From Clostridia bacterium (GTDB taxonomy: Bacteria > Bacillota > Clostridia > Christensenellales > DTU072), in assembly GCA_016297005.1 (NCBI GenBank), contig JAEDHK010000010.1:1-59641 (forward strand): DNA of 59,641 bases, given 5' to 3'. The notes beneath the pieces were generated by a model that worked only from the letters and a program-made list of their open reading frames with translations, ran no database searches and was not told the origin of the DNA. The translations under genes were made by a program, and so were the position numbers. Of this stretch, positions 1 through 8,696 are shown piece after piece (position 1 is the stretch's first letter; each line of letters begins with the position of its first letter).

Positions 1-40
1 AATTAAAAATTGAATTTTTACCGCTTTTTGGCGCTAAATC

Positions 41-2683
41 TTAGCCCCTCGGATTACGGATATTAGCCTGTGCAGCCGCCAAACGAGCGATCGGGATACG
101 ATACGGCGAGCAGGAAACATAGTTCAAGCCGATCTTGTTGCAGAACTCGATGGAAGACGGATCGCCGCCGTGTTCGCCGCAGATACCGCAGTGAAGATTC
201 TTGCGGGTGCCGCGACCGAGTTCTACAGCCATCTTCATGAGTTTACCTACGCCGACGGTGTCGAGACGAGCAAACGGGTCGGACTCATAGATCTTGGCAC
301 TGTAATAGCTGGGCAAGAACTTGCTGGCGTCGTCACGACTGAAACCGAAGGTCATCTGAGTGAGGTCGTTGGTACCGAAGCAGAAGAATTCGGCTTCTTT
401 GGCAATCTCGTCAGCGGTAAGAGCCGCTCTCGGGATTTCGATCATGGTACCGACTTCGTATTTAAGATCTATGCCCGCAGCCTTAATAACCTCGTCGGCA
501 GTCTTGACAACGGTCTCTTTGCAGTACTTTAATTCTTTGATTTCTCCGACGAGCGGGATCATGATCTCGGGAACAACTTTCCAATCGGGATGACGCTTTT
601 GAACGTTGATAGCAGCCTTGATGACGGCTTTGGTCTGCATAACGGCGATTTCCGGATAGGTAACGGCCAGACGGCAACCACGGTGACCCATCATCGGGTT
701 AAATTCTTCTAAGCCTTTGCAGAGCAAGCGGATCTCCTGAGTGGTCTTGCCCTTGGCGGCGGCGAGTTGTTCGATATCTCTGGCCTCGACGGGTACGAAT
801 TCATGCAGCGGCGGATCCAGGAAGCGGATGGTAACCGGTTTGCCTTCCAACGCTTCCATCAAGCCTTCAAAGTCAGCCTGTTGCATGGGTTCGATGGCGG
901 CGAGAGCTTTTTCTCTTTCCGCAGTCGTTTCGGAGCAGATCATTTCTCTGAACTTTTCGATTCTGCCGGGTCCGAAGAACATGTGCTCGGTACGGCAAAG
1001 CCCGATACCGTCGGCGCCGAGTTCAACGGCCTTCTTTGCGTCGGCCGGGGTGTCGGCGTTGGTACGCACTCCCATAGCCTTGTATTTGTCGGCGAGCTTC
1101 ATGATGCGGCCGAAATATCCGCTGTTGGGGTCGGCCGGAACCGTCTTGATTGCGCAATCGTAAATCTTACCGGTGGAGCCGTCGAGAGAAAGTTCGTCGC
1201 CCTCGTGGAAAACTTTTCCGCCGAGTTCAAAGTATTTTTCTTCTTCGTGCATCTTGATATCTCCGCAACCGGATACGCAGCAGGTACCCATACCGCGGGC
1301 AACGACGGCCGCATGAGAGGTCTGTCCTCCGCGAACGGTCAGGATGCCCTGAGCGAACTTCATACCTTCGATATCTTCCGGAGAGGTCTCTAATCTGACG
1401 AGGATAACCTTCTTGCCACACTTGCCGAGTTTAACGGCGTCTTCGGGAGTGAAGACGATAGTGCCGGCAGCGGCGCCGGGAGAAGCCGCGATACCCTTGC
1501 CGACTACGTTGGACTTATCGGCGGCTTTAAGAGCGGCTGCGTCGAAAGTCGGATGCAGGAGCATGTCGAGCGTCTTTGCGTCGATTTGAAGCAGAGCCTC
1601 TTTCTCGCTGATCATGCCTTCGTCGATGAGATCGCAAGCGATGCGGATAGCGGCGGCAGCGGTACGCTTACCGTTTCTGGTTTGCAACATATAGAGTTTT
1701 CCTTGTTCGATGGTAAACTCCATATCCTGCATGTCTCTGTAGTGATTTTCGAGCGTGTTGCAAACGCCGAGGAATTGCTTGTAAACGTCGGGAAGTACGT
1801 CGGCCATCTGAGAAATCGGCATCGGAGTACGAACGCCGGCAACGACGTCTTCGCCCTGAGCGTTCATCAGGAATTCGCCCATGAGTCCTTTCTCTCCGGT
1901 AGCGGGGTTACGCGTAAACGCAACGCCGGTGCCGCAATCGTTACCCATGTTACCGAAAGCCATCATCTGGACGTTAACGGCAGTACCCCAGCTATAAGGA
2001 ATATCGTGGTCCATACGATAGATGTTGGCGCGGGGGTTGTCCCAGCTGCGGAAAACGGCCTTGATAGCCTCGAAAAGTTGTTCTTTCGGATCATCAGGGA
2101 AGTCCTTACCGAGCGCCTGCTTATATTTGGCCTTGAATTTATTGGCGAGTTCGCGGAGATCGCCGGCGGTCAGCTCTACGTCGTAGGTGACGCCCTTCCA
2201 TTCTTTCATTTCGTCGATCAGGCTTTCGAATTCTTTCTTGGACACTTCCATGACGACGTCGGAGAACATCTGTATAAAACGTCTGTAACAGTCCCACGCC
2301 CATCTGGGGTTGTTGGACTTAGCCGCGATGACGTTGACGACTTCTTCGTTAAGACCGAGGTTCAAAATGGTATCCATCATACCGGGCATCGATGCTCTTG
2401 CGCCCGAACGAACGGAAACAAGCAACGGGTTTTCTTTGTCGCCGAACTTCTTGCCGGTAATCTTTTCCATCTTCTCGATGTACTCTAAGATCTGGGCTTG
2501 GATTTCGGGGTTTATTTGTCTGCCGTCCTCGTAATATTTGGTACACGCTTCGGTGCTGATCGTGAAACCCTGAGGAACAGGCAAGCCGATGTTGGTCATT
2601 TCGGCAAGGTTAGCGCCTTTACCGCCGAGAATTTCACGCATTCCGGCGTTACCTTCTGTGAAAAGATAAACATACTTTTTCAT
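41..2683 (-). CDS. ppdK: Pyruvate, phosphate dikinase
   Basis: This 880-residue protein is full length for PPDK, which interconverts pyruvate + ATP + Pi and PEP + AMP + PPi in the cytosol, as a glycolytic or gluconeogenic step in anaerobes. The N-terminal nucleotide-binding domain starts with a GGKGANLAEM loop. The phosphohistidine domain has GGQTSHAAVVARG near residues 450-465. The C-terminal PEP/pyruvate TIM barrel ends with the catalytic CGICGEHGGDP motif. The Thr two residues before the phospho-His, target of PPDK regulatory kinases in other organisms, is kept, but no regulatory protein gene lies in the window. A GGAGAG ribosome site precedes the ATG. It follows recO but has its own promoter, and this recO-ppdK neighbourhood is common in Clostridia. 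Confidence 0.97.
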   Translation of the reverse strand: MKKYVYLFTEGNAGMREILGGKGANLAEMTNIGLPVPQGFTISTEACTKYYEDGRQINPEIQAQILEYIEKMEKITGKKFGDKENPLLVSVRSGARASMPGMMDTILNLGLNEEVVNVIAAKSNNPRWAWDCYRRFIQMFSDVVMEVSKKEFESLIDEMKEWKGVTYDVELTAGDLRELANKFKAKYKQALGKDFPDDPKEQLFEAIKAVFRSWDNPRANIYRMDHDIPYSWGTAVNVQMMAFGNMGNDCGTGVAFTRNPATGEKGLMGEFLMNAQGEDVVAGVRTPMPISQMADVLPDVYKQFLGVCNTLENHYRDMQDMEFTIEQGKLYMLQTRNGKRTAAAAIRIACDLIDEGMISEKEALLQIDAKTLDMLLHPTFDAAALKAADKSNVVGKGIAASPGAAAGTIVFTPEDAVKLGKCGKKVILVRLETSPEDIEGMKFAQGILTVRGGQTSHAAVVARGMGTCCVSGCGDIKMHEEEKYFELGGKVFHEGDELSLDGSTGKIYDCAIKTVPADPNSGYFGRIMKLADKYKAMGVRTNADTPADAKKAVELGADGIGLCRTEHMFFGPGRIEKFREMICSETTAEREKALAAIEPMQQADFEGLMEALEGKPVTIRFLDPPLHEFVPVEARDIEQLAAAKGKTTQEIRLLCKGLEEFNPMMGHRGCRLAVTYPEIAVMQTKAVIKAAINVQKRHPDWKVVPEIMIPLVGEIKELKYCKETVVKTADEVIKAAGIDLKYEVGTMIEIPRAALTADEIAKEAEFFCFGTNDLTQMTFGFSRDDASKFLPSYYSAKIYESDPFARLDTVGVGKLMKMAVELGRGTRKNLHCGICGEHGGDPSSIEFCNKIGLNYVSCSPYRIPIARLAAAQANIRNPRG

Positions 2684-2730
2684 TGAAATCTCTCCTGTAA
2701 TTAGAATAAAATGCTTTTAAGCTATTGGAT

Positions 2731-2759
2731 ATTATAGTTGATTTTCAAAAATAAAACAA
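2731..2759 (-). promoter_or_regulatory. Sigma-A-type promoter for ppdK
   Basis: Reading the minus strand, TTGTTT (2759-2754), a 17-base spacer and a perfect TATAAT (2736-2731) lie between recO and ppdK. The predicted leader of about 40 bases carries the GGAGAG site. The -35 is only partly canonical. Confidence 0.55.
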
Positions 2760-2792
2760 GTACTTTGCTATAGTTTTTGCGCAAATGATCGG

Positions 2793-3428
2793 TTAAAACC
2801 CGAAAAAGATCCTTTCCGCTTCTCTTAACGAACGAAGCCGCACGCCGAATTCTCCGTTCAAACAGAGGGCAATCGACCTCAGCGCCGAAAAAAGATCCCC
2901 TTCCGTAGCGCCGACGACCCCTTTTTCCGTACCGTCGGCGATCGCGGAAATTAACTGATATGTATCGGGATCGAACTCGGCGATGCTTTGGTATTCGCAT
3001 CCCGTCCTCTCCGCACATCTGACAACGAACCAATCGCAGGCGGCCAATGCGTTTTCTCCATACGTTATTTCGCCGAGGGCCTTCAAAAGCATGACGAATT
3101 CGTCCTTTGTCTCTTCTTCCCGTTTAAAAAGCTTTTCGACCGTCTCCAAGCATATCATGGCGCAAGAATAACGTTTCGGATCTGTCCAACACGGAAAAAA
3201 GTTTTCAACGACTTCGCCGCCGGAAAGAACCTTTTTACCTCTGCCCTGTCGGAGCGTGAATTCTCCGTACGTAAGAAGAGCGGTCAGACTCTTTAATTTA
3301 GCCGAAGCCCCCCTCACGCCTTTTGCGGAAAAGGTTACCATGCCCGTCGGAGAAAAAACGTCGACGATCTTGTCTTTTTCTCCGTAATCCGTCGAGCGTA
3401 TGACGATGCCTTTAATCGTTTCTTCCAT
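2793..3428 (-). CDS. recO: DNA repair protein RecO
   Basis: This 211-residue RecO is short against the usual 240-250. RecO helps load RecA on SSB-coated single strands in the RecFOR pathway. The N-terminal OB fold opens with ETIKGIVIRSTDYGEKDKIV, typical of the family, followed by the helical C-terminal domain. I do not see the CxxC-type zinc motif found in many RecO proteins, so the C-terminal half looks trimmed. Its start overlaps the end of the yqzL-like gene by 17 bases, so translation is probably coupled. The neighbours yqzL and era support the assignment. Confidence 0.9.
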   Translation of the reverse strand: MEETIKGIVIRSTDYGEKDKIVDVFSPTGMVTFSAKGVRGASAKLKSLTALLTYGEFTLRQGRGKKVLSGGEVVENFFPCWTDPKRYSCAMICLETVEKLFKREEETKDEFVMLLKALGEITYGENALAACDWFVVRCAERTGCEYQSIAEFDPDTYQLISAIADGTEKGVVGATEGDLFSALRSIALCLNGEFGVRLRSLREAERIFFGF

Positions 3429-3519
3429 CTTCTTCTTTCAATAGAGTTTTGTATAAAATGTAATATCCGGTATTCCCGCTTTTTTCAAACGCCTTCCAGA
3501 AAAGATCCGATGATTTCAT
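3412..3519 (-). CDS. yqzL: YqzL-like small protein
   Basis: A 35-codon gene lies between era and recO, the place where Firmicutes encode YqzL. The product begins MKSSDLFWKAFEKSG and continues NTGYYILYKTLL, matching the family pattern of Trp-x-x-F, a turn and a YLLYK-like strand. A strong GGAGG lies seven bases before the ATG. The stop codon lies inside recO, so recO is probably translated by reinitiation. The function of YqzL is unknown. It is slightly shorter than the Bacillus protein (about 47 residues). Confidence 0.75.
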   Translation of the reverse strand: MKSSDLFWKAFEKSGNTGYYILYKTLLKEEDGRND

Positions 3520-3569
3520 AAATGCCTCCGAAATCAAGGATGCGCCATTCGGAGGGTTTTTATTCCCGT

Positions 3570-4967
3570 TCAGCTTAAATCTTTTTTGTTATATCCTATC
3601 GATCTCATGACAGATTCGTCTTCTCGCCAATCATCCTTGACCCGCACGAAAAGCGTCAGGAAGATCTTTGTTCCGGCGATCTCTTCCAGGTCCTGACGGG
3701 CATAGGTGGCGATTTTTTTGATCATGCTACCATTTTTCCCTAAAATAATGGGTTTATGGGCCTGTTTTTCGCAAATAATGTCGGCGTTTATGTCAATGAT
3801 ATCGCCGCTTTCGCGATAGGCGTATTCGCGGATGTCCACGCCAATGCCGTACGGCACTTCCTGATCGAGAAGTCTGAGCGCTTTTTCGCGAATGATCTCG
3901 GCTGCGATAAAACGCATATTCTTATCCGTATAACTATCTTCATCGTAATATCTGATCGTATCGACGAGAAGTTTTTTGATTTCTGCGATCAACGGTTCGA
4001 TATTCTTTTTCCTTAAAGCGGAAAGCGGAACAACGGCAACGAGACCTTTTACGCCGTTAATCTGCGTCAGAATGTCCATTACCCTTTCTTTGGTAATATG
4101 ATCCACCTTGTTGACGGCAACGATGACCTTAAAACCGTCCGCCACGTAACGATTGACGTTATTTACGTCCTCCGCAGACAAACCCTTTTCTCCGTCGACG
4201 AGATAAACGATACAATCGATGTCTTCGGTTGCGGAGGCAGCAGTCTTCATCATATAATCCCCGAGAGAATTTCTCGGCTTGTGCAAACCGGGCGTATCGA
4301 TAAAAACGATCTGGCAATCGGGATCGTTATAGATACCCTTTATCTTATTTCTCGTCGTTTGCGGCTTCCAACTGACGATAGATACTTTTTCTCCGACGAT
4401 GGTATTGAGAAGGGTGCTCTTTCCGGCGTTCGGACGACCCATCAAAGCGACGAAACCGGAATGAAAAGGACGGTTTTCTTCTTTTTTCTCATATCCCTTA
4501 TCACGGGTTTGTCCGAGGTCCGAAAGAACCTCTTCGCAAAGATCGTTCATTATCTTCTCTTTTTCTTCCGTATCGTGATCGTAACCGAAAATATGGAGCA
4601 TCCCATGACAGCAAAGGAAAGATAATTCTCTTTCTATCGTATGATCGTATTCTTTGGCCTGTTCGTCGGCTCTTTCCTCGCAAATAAAGATTTCTCCAAG
4701 AAAAACGGACCCGTCTTCCGGATTTATATCGTCCTCGTAATCGTTTTTATCAAAAGGAAAATGCACGTCGGCCAAGTTCTGAAAACTAAGCACGTCCGTT
4801 ATTTTATCGATATTGCGTTGTTCTTTATTGAGAGAGCGTATTTCTTCGGCGTCGACCATATTGATCTCCACCGCGATATCGGCGGTGGGAACGTTTAGTT
4901 TCTTACAAACGCCCTCGGCTGCCGCCGACAGAACGTCTCTGTATTTTTCCGTAAAAATGTCTATCAC
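3570..4967 (-). CDS. YbeY-Era fusion: rRNA maturation RNase joined to GTPase Era
   Basis: A single 465-codon frame holds two normally separate ribosome-maturation proteins. Residues 1-156 are a full YbeY (UPF0054) metallo-endoribonuclease with the zinc motif HGMLHIFGYDHD (His121, His125, His131). After a linker of about 12 residues, residues 169-465 are a complete Era GTPase with G1 GRPNAGKST (177-185), G3 DTPG (224-227), a G4 NKVD and a C-terminal KH domain that in Era binds the 3' end of 16S rRNA. YbeY acts on the same 3' end. Translation starts at GTG, overlapping the pgpH stop as GTGA. In Bacillus, dgkA and cdd usually lie between the two genes; both are absent here. Confidence 0.95.
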   Translation of the reverse strand: MIDIFTEKYRDVLSAAAEGVCKKLNVPTADIAVEINMVDAEEIRSLNKEQRNIDKITDVLSFQNLADVHFPFDKNDYEDDINPEDGSVFLGEIFICEERADEQAKEYDHTIERELSFLCCHGMLHIFGYDHDTEEKEKIMNDLCEEVLSDLGQTRDKGYEKKEENRPFHSGFVALMGRPNAGKSTLLNTIVGEKVSIVSWKPQTTRNKIKGIYNDPDCQIVFIDTPGLHKPRNSLGDYMMKTAASATEDIDCIVYLVDGEKGLSAEDVNNVNRYVADGFKVIVAVNKVDHITKERVMDILTQINGVKGLVAVVPLSALRKKNIEPLIAEIKKLLVDTIRYYDEDSYTDKNMRFIAAEIIREKALRLLDQEVPYGIGVDIREYAYRESGDIIDINADIICEKQAHKPIILGKNGSMIKKIATYARQDLEEIAGTKIFLTLFVRVKDDWREDESVMRSIGYNKKDLS

Positions 4968-6430
4968 TTGTTATATTTTATCCTTTGATGATATATAGCT
5001 GGTATACTCTTTAAAAGTGTTTCTTCTATCAACGAGAAGTCTTTAAACGTCAAAGGACAATCGGAGAATTGTCCCGAATTCATTTTATCTGCAATGAGCT
5101 TATGAATAAAAGCGCGGAAGAGAACGGGATCCTTATTGATGCCCTGCGCTCTCGTCGCCGCTTCTACGGTATCGACGATCATGATGATGCCGCTTATCTT
5201 TGTGCTCGGACGCGGACCTTTGTAGCGGAACAGATCGCTGTTCATCTTTTCGTCCGTCATTCTGATAGACTTATTTAGAAAGTAACTGACGGTCTGATCT
5301 CCGTGATGTTCTTCCGCAATCTGCGCGAGCGCCTCGGGAAGAAGTTGCTTTCTGATCAGATCCGCCCCCTCTTTCGTGTGCCGCGTGATTAGCGCGACGC
5401 TGACTTCGGGAATATAATTGTCATGCGGATTGTAGGTCGTCTGGTTTTCGGAAAAGCAAATGGGATTATACAACTTACCCACGTCGTGATAGCAAGCGCC
5501 CGCTTTTGCCAAAGACGCGTTTTCGCCGATGGCTCTGGCACAGTCCTGCGCAAGGGTCGCCATGGCTATGGAGTGATTATACGTGCCGGGAGCCTCTTTT
5601 GCAAGTCGCTCCATAAGCGGCGCGTCCGCGGTACATAGTTCTTCCAGGCGAAAATTACTATACAACCCGAAAACAACCTCGAAGAGCGGCGTAAGAACCA
5701 TAAAGAAGGCAAGACCGATCAACACGGAAAGAGAAGAAAAAATACCGCTGACCACAGCGTCGCTCATCAACATATCGTTGTGCAGAAACGAAGAAACCAT
5801 CGCAACGGGGAAAGAAACGACCATTCCCACAACGAGGCATTTCAGCAAAAACGAAAGTCGGGTATATCTGTGTTTTGTCGAAACCAACATAAAGCACCCG
5901 GAAAGAAGTTGTACCAATCCGGAAGAAACTAAAGAAAACGGATCGGCGTCCCGGTTCAACACATAGTAGCAAACGAAAAACAAGGAGGGTACGACGGCGT
6001 TAACGACGTACGCCAATTTTTCATCCACGAGCAGAGACACGAGCAGTCCGCAAAAAACGAGCGGAACGATAAACGGCGACAATACGTTGGCAAGAATGGG
6101 AGAAAGCAAGAAAGAAAAGTAGAACGTCGTCGTCAGTATCCACTTCGTACTTCTATGCAAAAAAACGTCCGCCTTGCGATAATACAGATACCAGGAAAAG
6201 AATGTGAACACGAAGAAGAATACGACGCCGAGCAGCGCATAGCGTATCACTTTTTCCTGACTGAAAATGTCGAGCAACGTATAACGAGAGGTCAAAAAGA
6301 AAAACAGCCCCATCAGATAAGGTAATCCAAACGAAGCGAACAGAAATAGTATTTCCGTCCGTATCCAAGTATTCTGAGCTTCCTTTTTTTTGATCGTAGA
6401 CGTCGATTCCGTCTGTGTGATCTCTCTCAT
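4964..6430 (-). CDS. pgpH: PgpH-type HD-domain membrane phosphodiesterase lacking the extracellular domain
   Basis: This 488-residue membrane protein has about seven hydrophobic segments (residues 25-270) and then a cytoplasmic HD domain with NHSIAMATL, the metal motif YHDVGK and a later EEHHGD. PgpH proteins hydrolyse cyclic di-AMP. They usually have about 700 residues with a large extracellular 7TMR-HDED sensor after the first membrane helix. Here only about 20 residues precede a continuous membrane bundle, so the sensor is missing. I chose the ATG at 6430, with AAGGG five bases upstream; a GTG at 6436 sits too close to that site. It lies between yqfD and ybeY-era, but the phoH gene usually found in this position is absent. 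Confidence 0.88.
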   Translation of the reverse strand: MREITQTESTSTIKKKEAQNTWIRTEILFLFASFGLPYLMGLFFFLTSRYTLLDIFSQEKVIRYALLGVVFFFVFTFFSWYLYYRKADVFLHRSTKWILTTTFYFSFLLSPILANVLSPFIVPLVFCGLLVSLLVDEKLAYVVNAVVPSLFFVCYYVLNRDADPFSLVSSGLVQLLSGCFMLVSTKHRYTRLSFLLKCLVVGMVVSFPVAMVSSFLHNDMLMSDAVVSGIFSSLSVLIGLAFFMVLTPLFEVVFGLYSNFRLEELCTADAPLMERLAKEAPGTYNHSIAMATLAQDCARAIGENASLAKAGACYHDVGKLYNPICFSENQTTYNPHDNYIPEVSVALITRHTKEGADLIRKQLLPEALAQIAEEHHGDQTVSYFLNKSIRMTDEKMNSDLFRYKGPRPSTKISGIIMIVDTVEAATRAQGINKDPVLFRAFIHKLIADKMNSGQFSDCPLTFKDFSLIEETLLKSIPAIYHQRIKYNK

Positions 6431-6445
6431 GTTCACCCTTGTATT

Positions 6446-7501
6446 TTATTCCGAAATTTTGGTTTCTATTTCATAGTATAAATCCAAAACGTACATTTTG
6501 TCTACTGTTTTTATAAAAAACCATTTTTTGAGTTTTTTACAGGCGGCCGGCAAAGACTTTTCCATGCGGTCGAATTTTGCTTGCAAAATATCATCTTTTT
6601 GCGCCTCAAAATCAATTTCTCGCCGTTTTTCTTCCACTTCGAAATAGGTTATTTTACGCGCTTTAACAGGGACGGCCGTTCTCAGAACGATCTCTTCTTC
6701 TACCCTTTCATACAGTCGGAACTTACCCTTGTATTCCGGTTTTTTATCGCCCGAACAGTATATCGTTTCGTAACGCCCCGTCCGTTCCGGCGTTATCTCC
6801 GAGAAAGGGATCGCGACGTTTTCGTGCAGCCACACTTTGCCGTACACGTCGCCTTTGGCGCTTTTGTCCGTCTCCCGGATCAGAACGTCCCCCGCTTTGA
6901 CCGTCTCTCCTACTTTCGTTACGCATTCGCCCTCATAGACGACTACTTTCGTAACGAGCGCGTCGTACTTGCTCGTCAGGTCTCCTTGCGGCGTTTTTAT
7001 CGCCGGCAGACGTTCCAATACGGTAACGAAAACGGTATTGCCATCGATTTTAACCGACGCGTCGCTGATCTCTTCGATACCGCAGACGGCCGTCTTTAAC
7101 CGCTCCGGATCGGCGACGCTTTTTAAAACGGGCATCGCGCCCAACTCTCCTCTGACGACTTCAACGATTGTTTCGGAGGCGACGAGCTCGTTCCCTTCGA
7201 CGGTTATTCTCGTTATACATCTCGAAAAAACAACCGCGAGGGCCATAACGGCAAGTAATCCGATCCACAATCCGGCTCTTCTGACCGCCATCTTAAAAAG
7301 GCTGTTTTTCTTTTCGGAAAGAACACATTCTTTTCCCCGCTCAAAAAGGATCTTGTCTACGGTCGGCACATCTTTTTCATAAACGGAGAAAACGCATTTA
7401 TTTTCTTCCTGACGGATATCGAAAAGAGTTATTCCGGAGAGATTCATCAATCTCCCGATAAAAGGCGCTTTGCCGTCGGTTTCTATACGGCGCTTATTCA
7501 T
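6446..7501 (-). CDS. yqfD: Sporulation protein YqfD
   Basis: This 351-residue protein resembles YqfD, made with YqfC under the mother-cell factor sigma-E in Bacillus and needed for normal sporulation. The N-terminus holds the typical RLMNLSGITLFDI segment. One membrane helix follows near residues 75-95 (GLWIGLLAVMALAVVF). Beyond it is an extracytoplasmic beta-rich domain beginning RITVEGNELV, with a conserved GETVKAGDVLI turn. The ATG at 7501 has GGAG seven bases upstream and overlaps the yqfC stop by 8 bases. A GTG 10 codons earlier lacks a good site. The position directly after yqfC supports the call. Confidence 0.85.
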   Translation of the reverse strand: MNKRRIETDGKAPFIGRLMNLSGITLFDIRQEENKCVFSVYEKDVPTVDKILFERGKECVLSEKKNSLFKMAVRRAGLWIGLLAVMALAVVFSRCITRITVEGNELVASETIVEVVRGELGAMPVLKSVADPERLKTAVCGIEEISDASVKIDGNTVFVTVLERLPAIKTPQGDLTSKYDALVTKVVVYEGECVTKVGETVKAGDVLIRETDKSAKGDVYGKVWLHENVAIPFSEITPERTGRYETIYCSGDKKPEYKGKFRLYERVEEEIVLRTAVPVKARKITYFEVEEKRREIDFEAQKDDILQAKFDRMEKSLPAACKKLKKWFFIKTVDKMYVLDLYYEIETKISE

Positions 7502-7760
7502 CGACAACTCCGACGAAAGAAACTTCTCCACGAATAAAAAGCTGCCTGTCCGATATCTCGCGGATCTTCAAACCTTTGCCCGATATTCCGATTTTATCTT
7601 TGTTTAATCGAAAAGTGATCTTCTCTTCCGAACAGGAAAGGAGTCCCTTGTGCCCTTCGACGAAAACCCCGGCGTTGTAATACAAGACGACGCGTGGCAA
7701 CGTGGTTTGCTCCAACGGCAATCCGAGGCGGATCAGCGTCTCATCGTAAAACGAATACAT
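7494..7760 (-). CDS. yqfC: Sporulation protein YqfC (YabP/YqfC family)
   Basis: This 88-residue YabP/YqfC-family protein has LPRVVLYYNAGVFVEGHKGLL and later GKGLKIREI and LFIRGEV, the blocks seen in YqfC. The family is found in spore formers and acts in the mother cell. No ribosome site precedes the ATG. Instead a CATACTGT sequence, resembling a sigma-E -10 box, lies at 7774-7767 and would start transcription at or next to the ATG. The gene is 27 bases after rluD and overlaps yqfD. Confidence 0.82.
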   Translation of the reverse strand: MYSFYDETLIRLGLPLEQTTLPRVVLYYNAGVFVEGHKGLLSCSEEKITFRLNKDKIGISGKGLKIREISDRQLFIRGEVSFVGVVDE

Positions 7761-7787
7761 ATCAAAACAGTATGCGCTTATGGAAAA

Positions 7788-8696
7788 TTAATGATAAACG
7801 GAACGTAATTTTTTTAACGTTTTCTTAAAGTCGTCGGGAAGCGGCGCGCAAAAAACAATTCTTTCGCCCGTCGAGGGGTGATCCAATTCAAGACGATACG
7901 CGTGCAGCAATTGCGATTCCTGGCCGAATTCTTTTTTGCCGTTATACAAGGGATCGCCGACCACCGGATGACCGATAAATTTCGAATGCACACGGATTTG
8001 ATGCGTCCGACCGGTACCCAGTTTAAATTTAACGAGCATATATTTTCCACCGAATCTTTCCACGACGGTATAGTAGGTTATCGCTCTGCGCCCATCCTTG
8101 TCGACGGTCATTTTTTTGCGATCGGTCTTGTGCCTTGCGATCGGTTGATCGATGGTTCCCGTATCCTCTTTTACGTTTCCGTCAAGAAGTGCGAGATAAT
8201 ACCTTCCCGCCGTCTTTTTTTCGATCTGCGAAGAAAGCGATAGGTGCGCTTTGTCGTTTTTTGCGACGACGATCAGTCCGGTCGTATCTTTATCCAGGCG
8301 ATGAACGATACCGGGCCGGAACTCTCCGTTGATACCGCTAAGGTCTTTGACGTGATATAAAAGAGCGTTGACGAGCGTGCCGTTGGGCGAACCTGCGCAC
8401 GGATGCGTTACCATGCCGCGGGCTTTGTTGATCACGGCGATATCCTCGTCTTCATAAACGACGTCGAGAGGAATGTTTTCCGGTTCTACACTGATCTCGA
8501 CGGGATCGTCGATAAAAATCTCTATGGGAGAATGGGCGGAAAAGACGGCGCCGCTCTTTTTTACGGCGGAACCGGCGACGGTCACCTTTCCGTCTTCCAA
8601 CAGCTTTTTAATTCTTGACCGAGTAAAGCCCGTTTTATCGGCCAAAAAAACGTCGATACGGGTCTTACCATCCGAAAAAAACTCAAATCTCTCCAT
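7788..8696 (-). CDS. RluA/RluD-family 23S rRNA pseudouridine synthase
   Basis: This 302-residue enzyme has an N-terminal S4 RNA-binding domain (residues 1-60, TRSRIKKLLEDGKV) and an RluA-type catalytic domain with the active Asp in HRLDKDTTGL. A GTGRTHQIRVH motif lies in the C-terminal part. It isomerises uridines in large-subunit rRNA; the exact site cannot be told from sequence. In Firmicutes a homologue (ylyB) follows lspA, as here. Its start overlaps the 3' end of lspA by 14 bases. Confidence 0.92.
   Translation of the reverse strand: MERFEFFSDGKTRIDVFLADKTGFTRSRIKKLLEDGKVTVAGSAVKKSGAVFSAHSPIEIFIDDPVEISVEPENIPLDVVYEDEDIAVINKARGMVTHPCAGSPNGTLVNALLYHVKDLSGINGEFRPGIVHRLDKDTTGLIVVAKNDKAHLSLSSQIEKKTAGRYYLALLDGNVKEDTGTIDQPIARHKTDRKKMTVDKDGRRAITYYTVVERFGGKYMLVKFKLGTGRTHQIRVHSKFIGHPVVGDPLYNGKKEFGQESQLLHAYRLELDHPSTGERIVFCAPLPDDFKKTLKKLRSVYH

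Noticed and set aside
1..40. A possible ppdK terminator at the window start.
   Set aside because: The GC stem is about three bases and the T-rich part is interrupted; the real terminator may lie outside the window.
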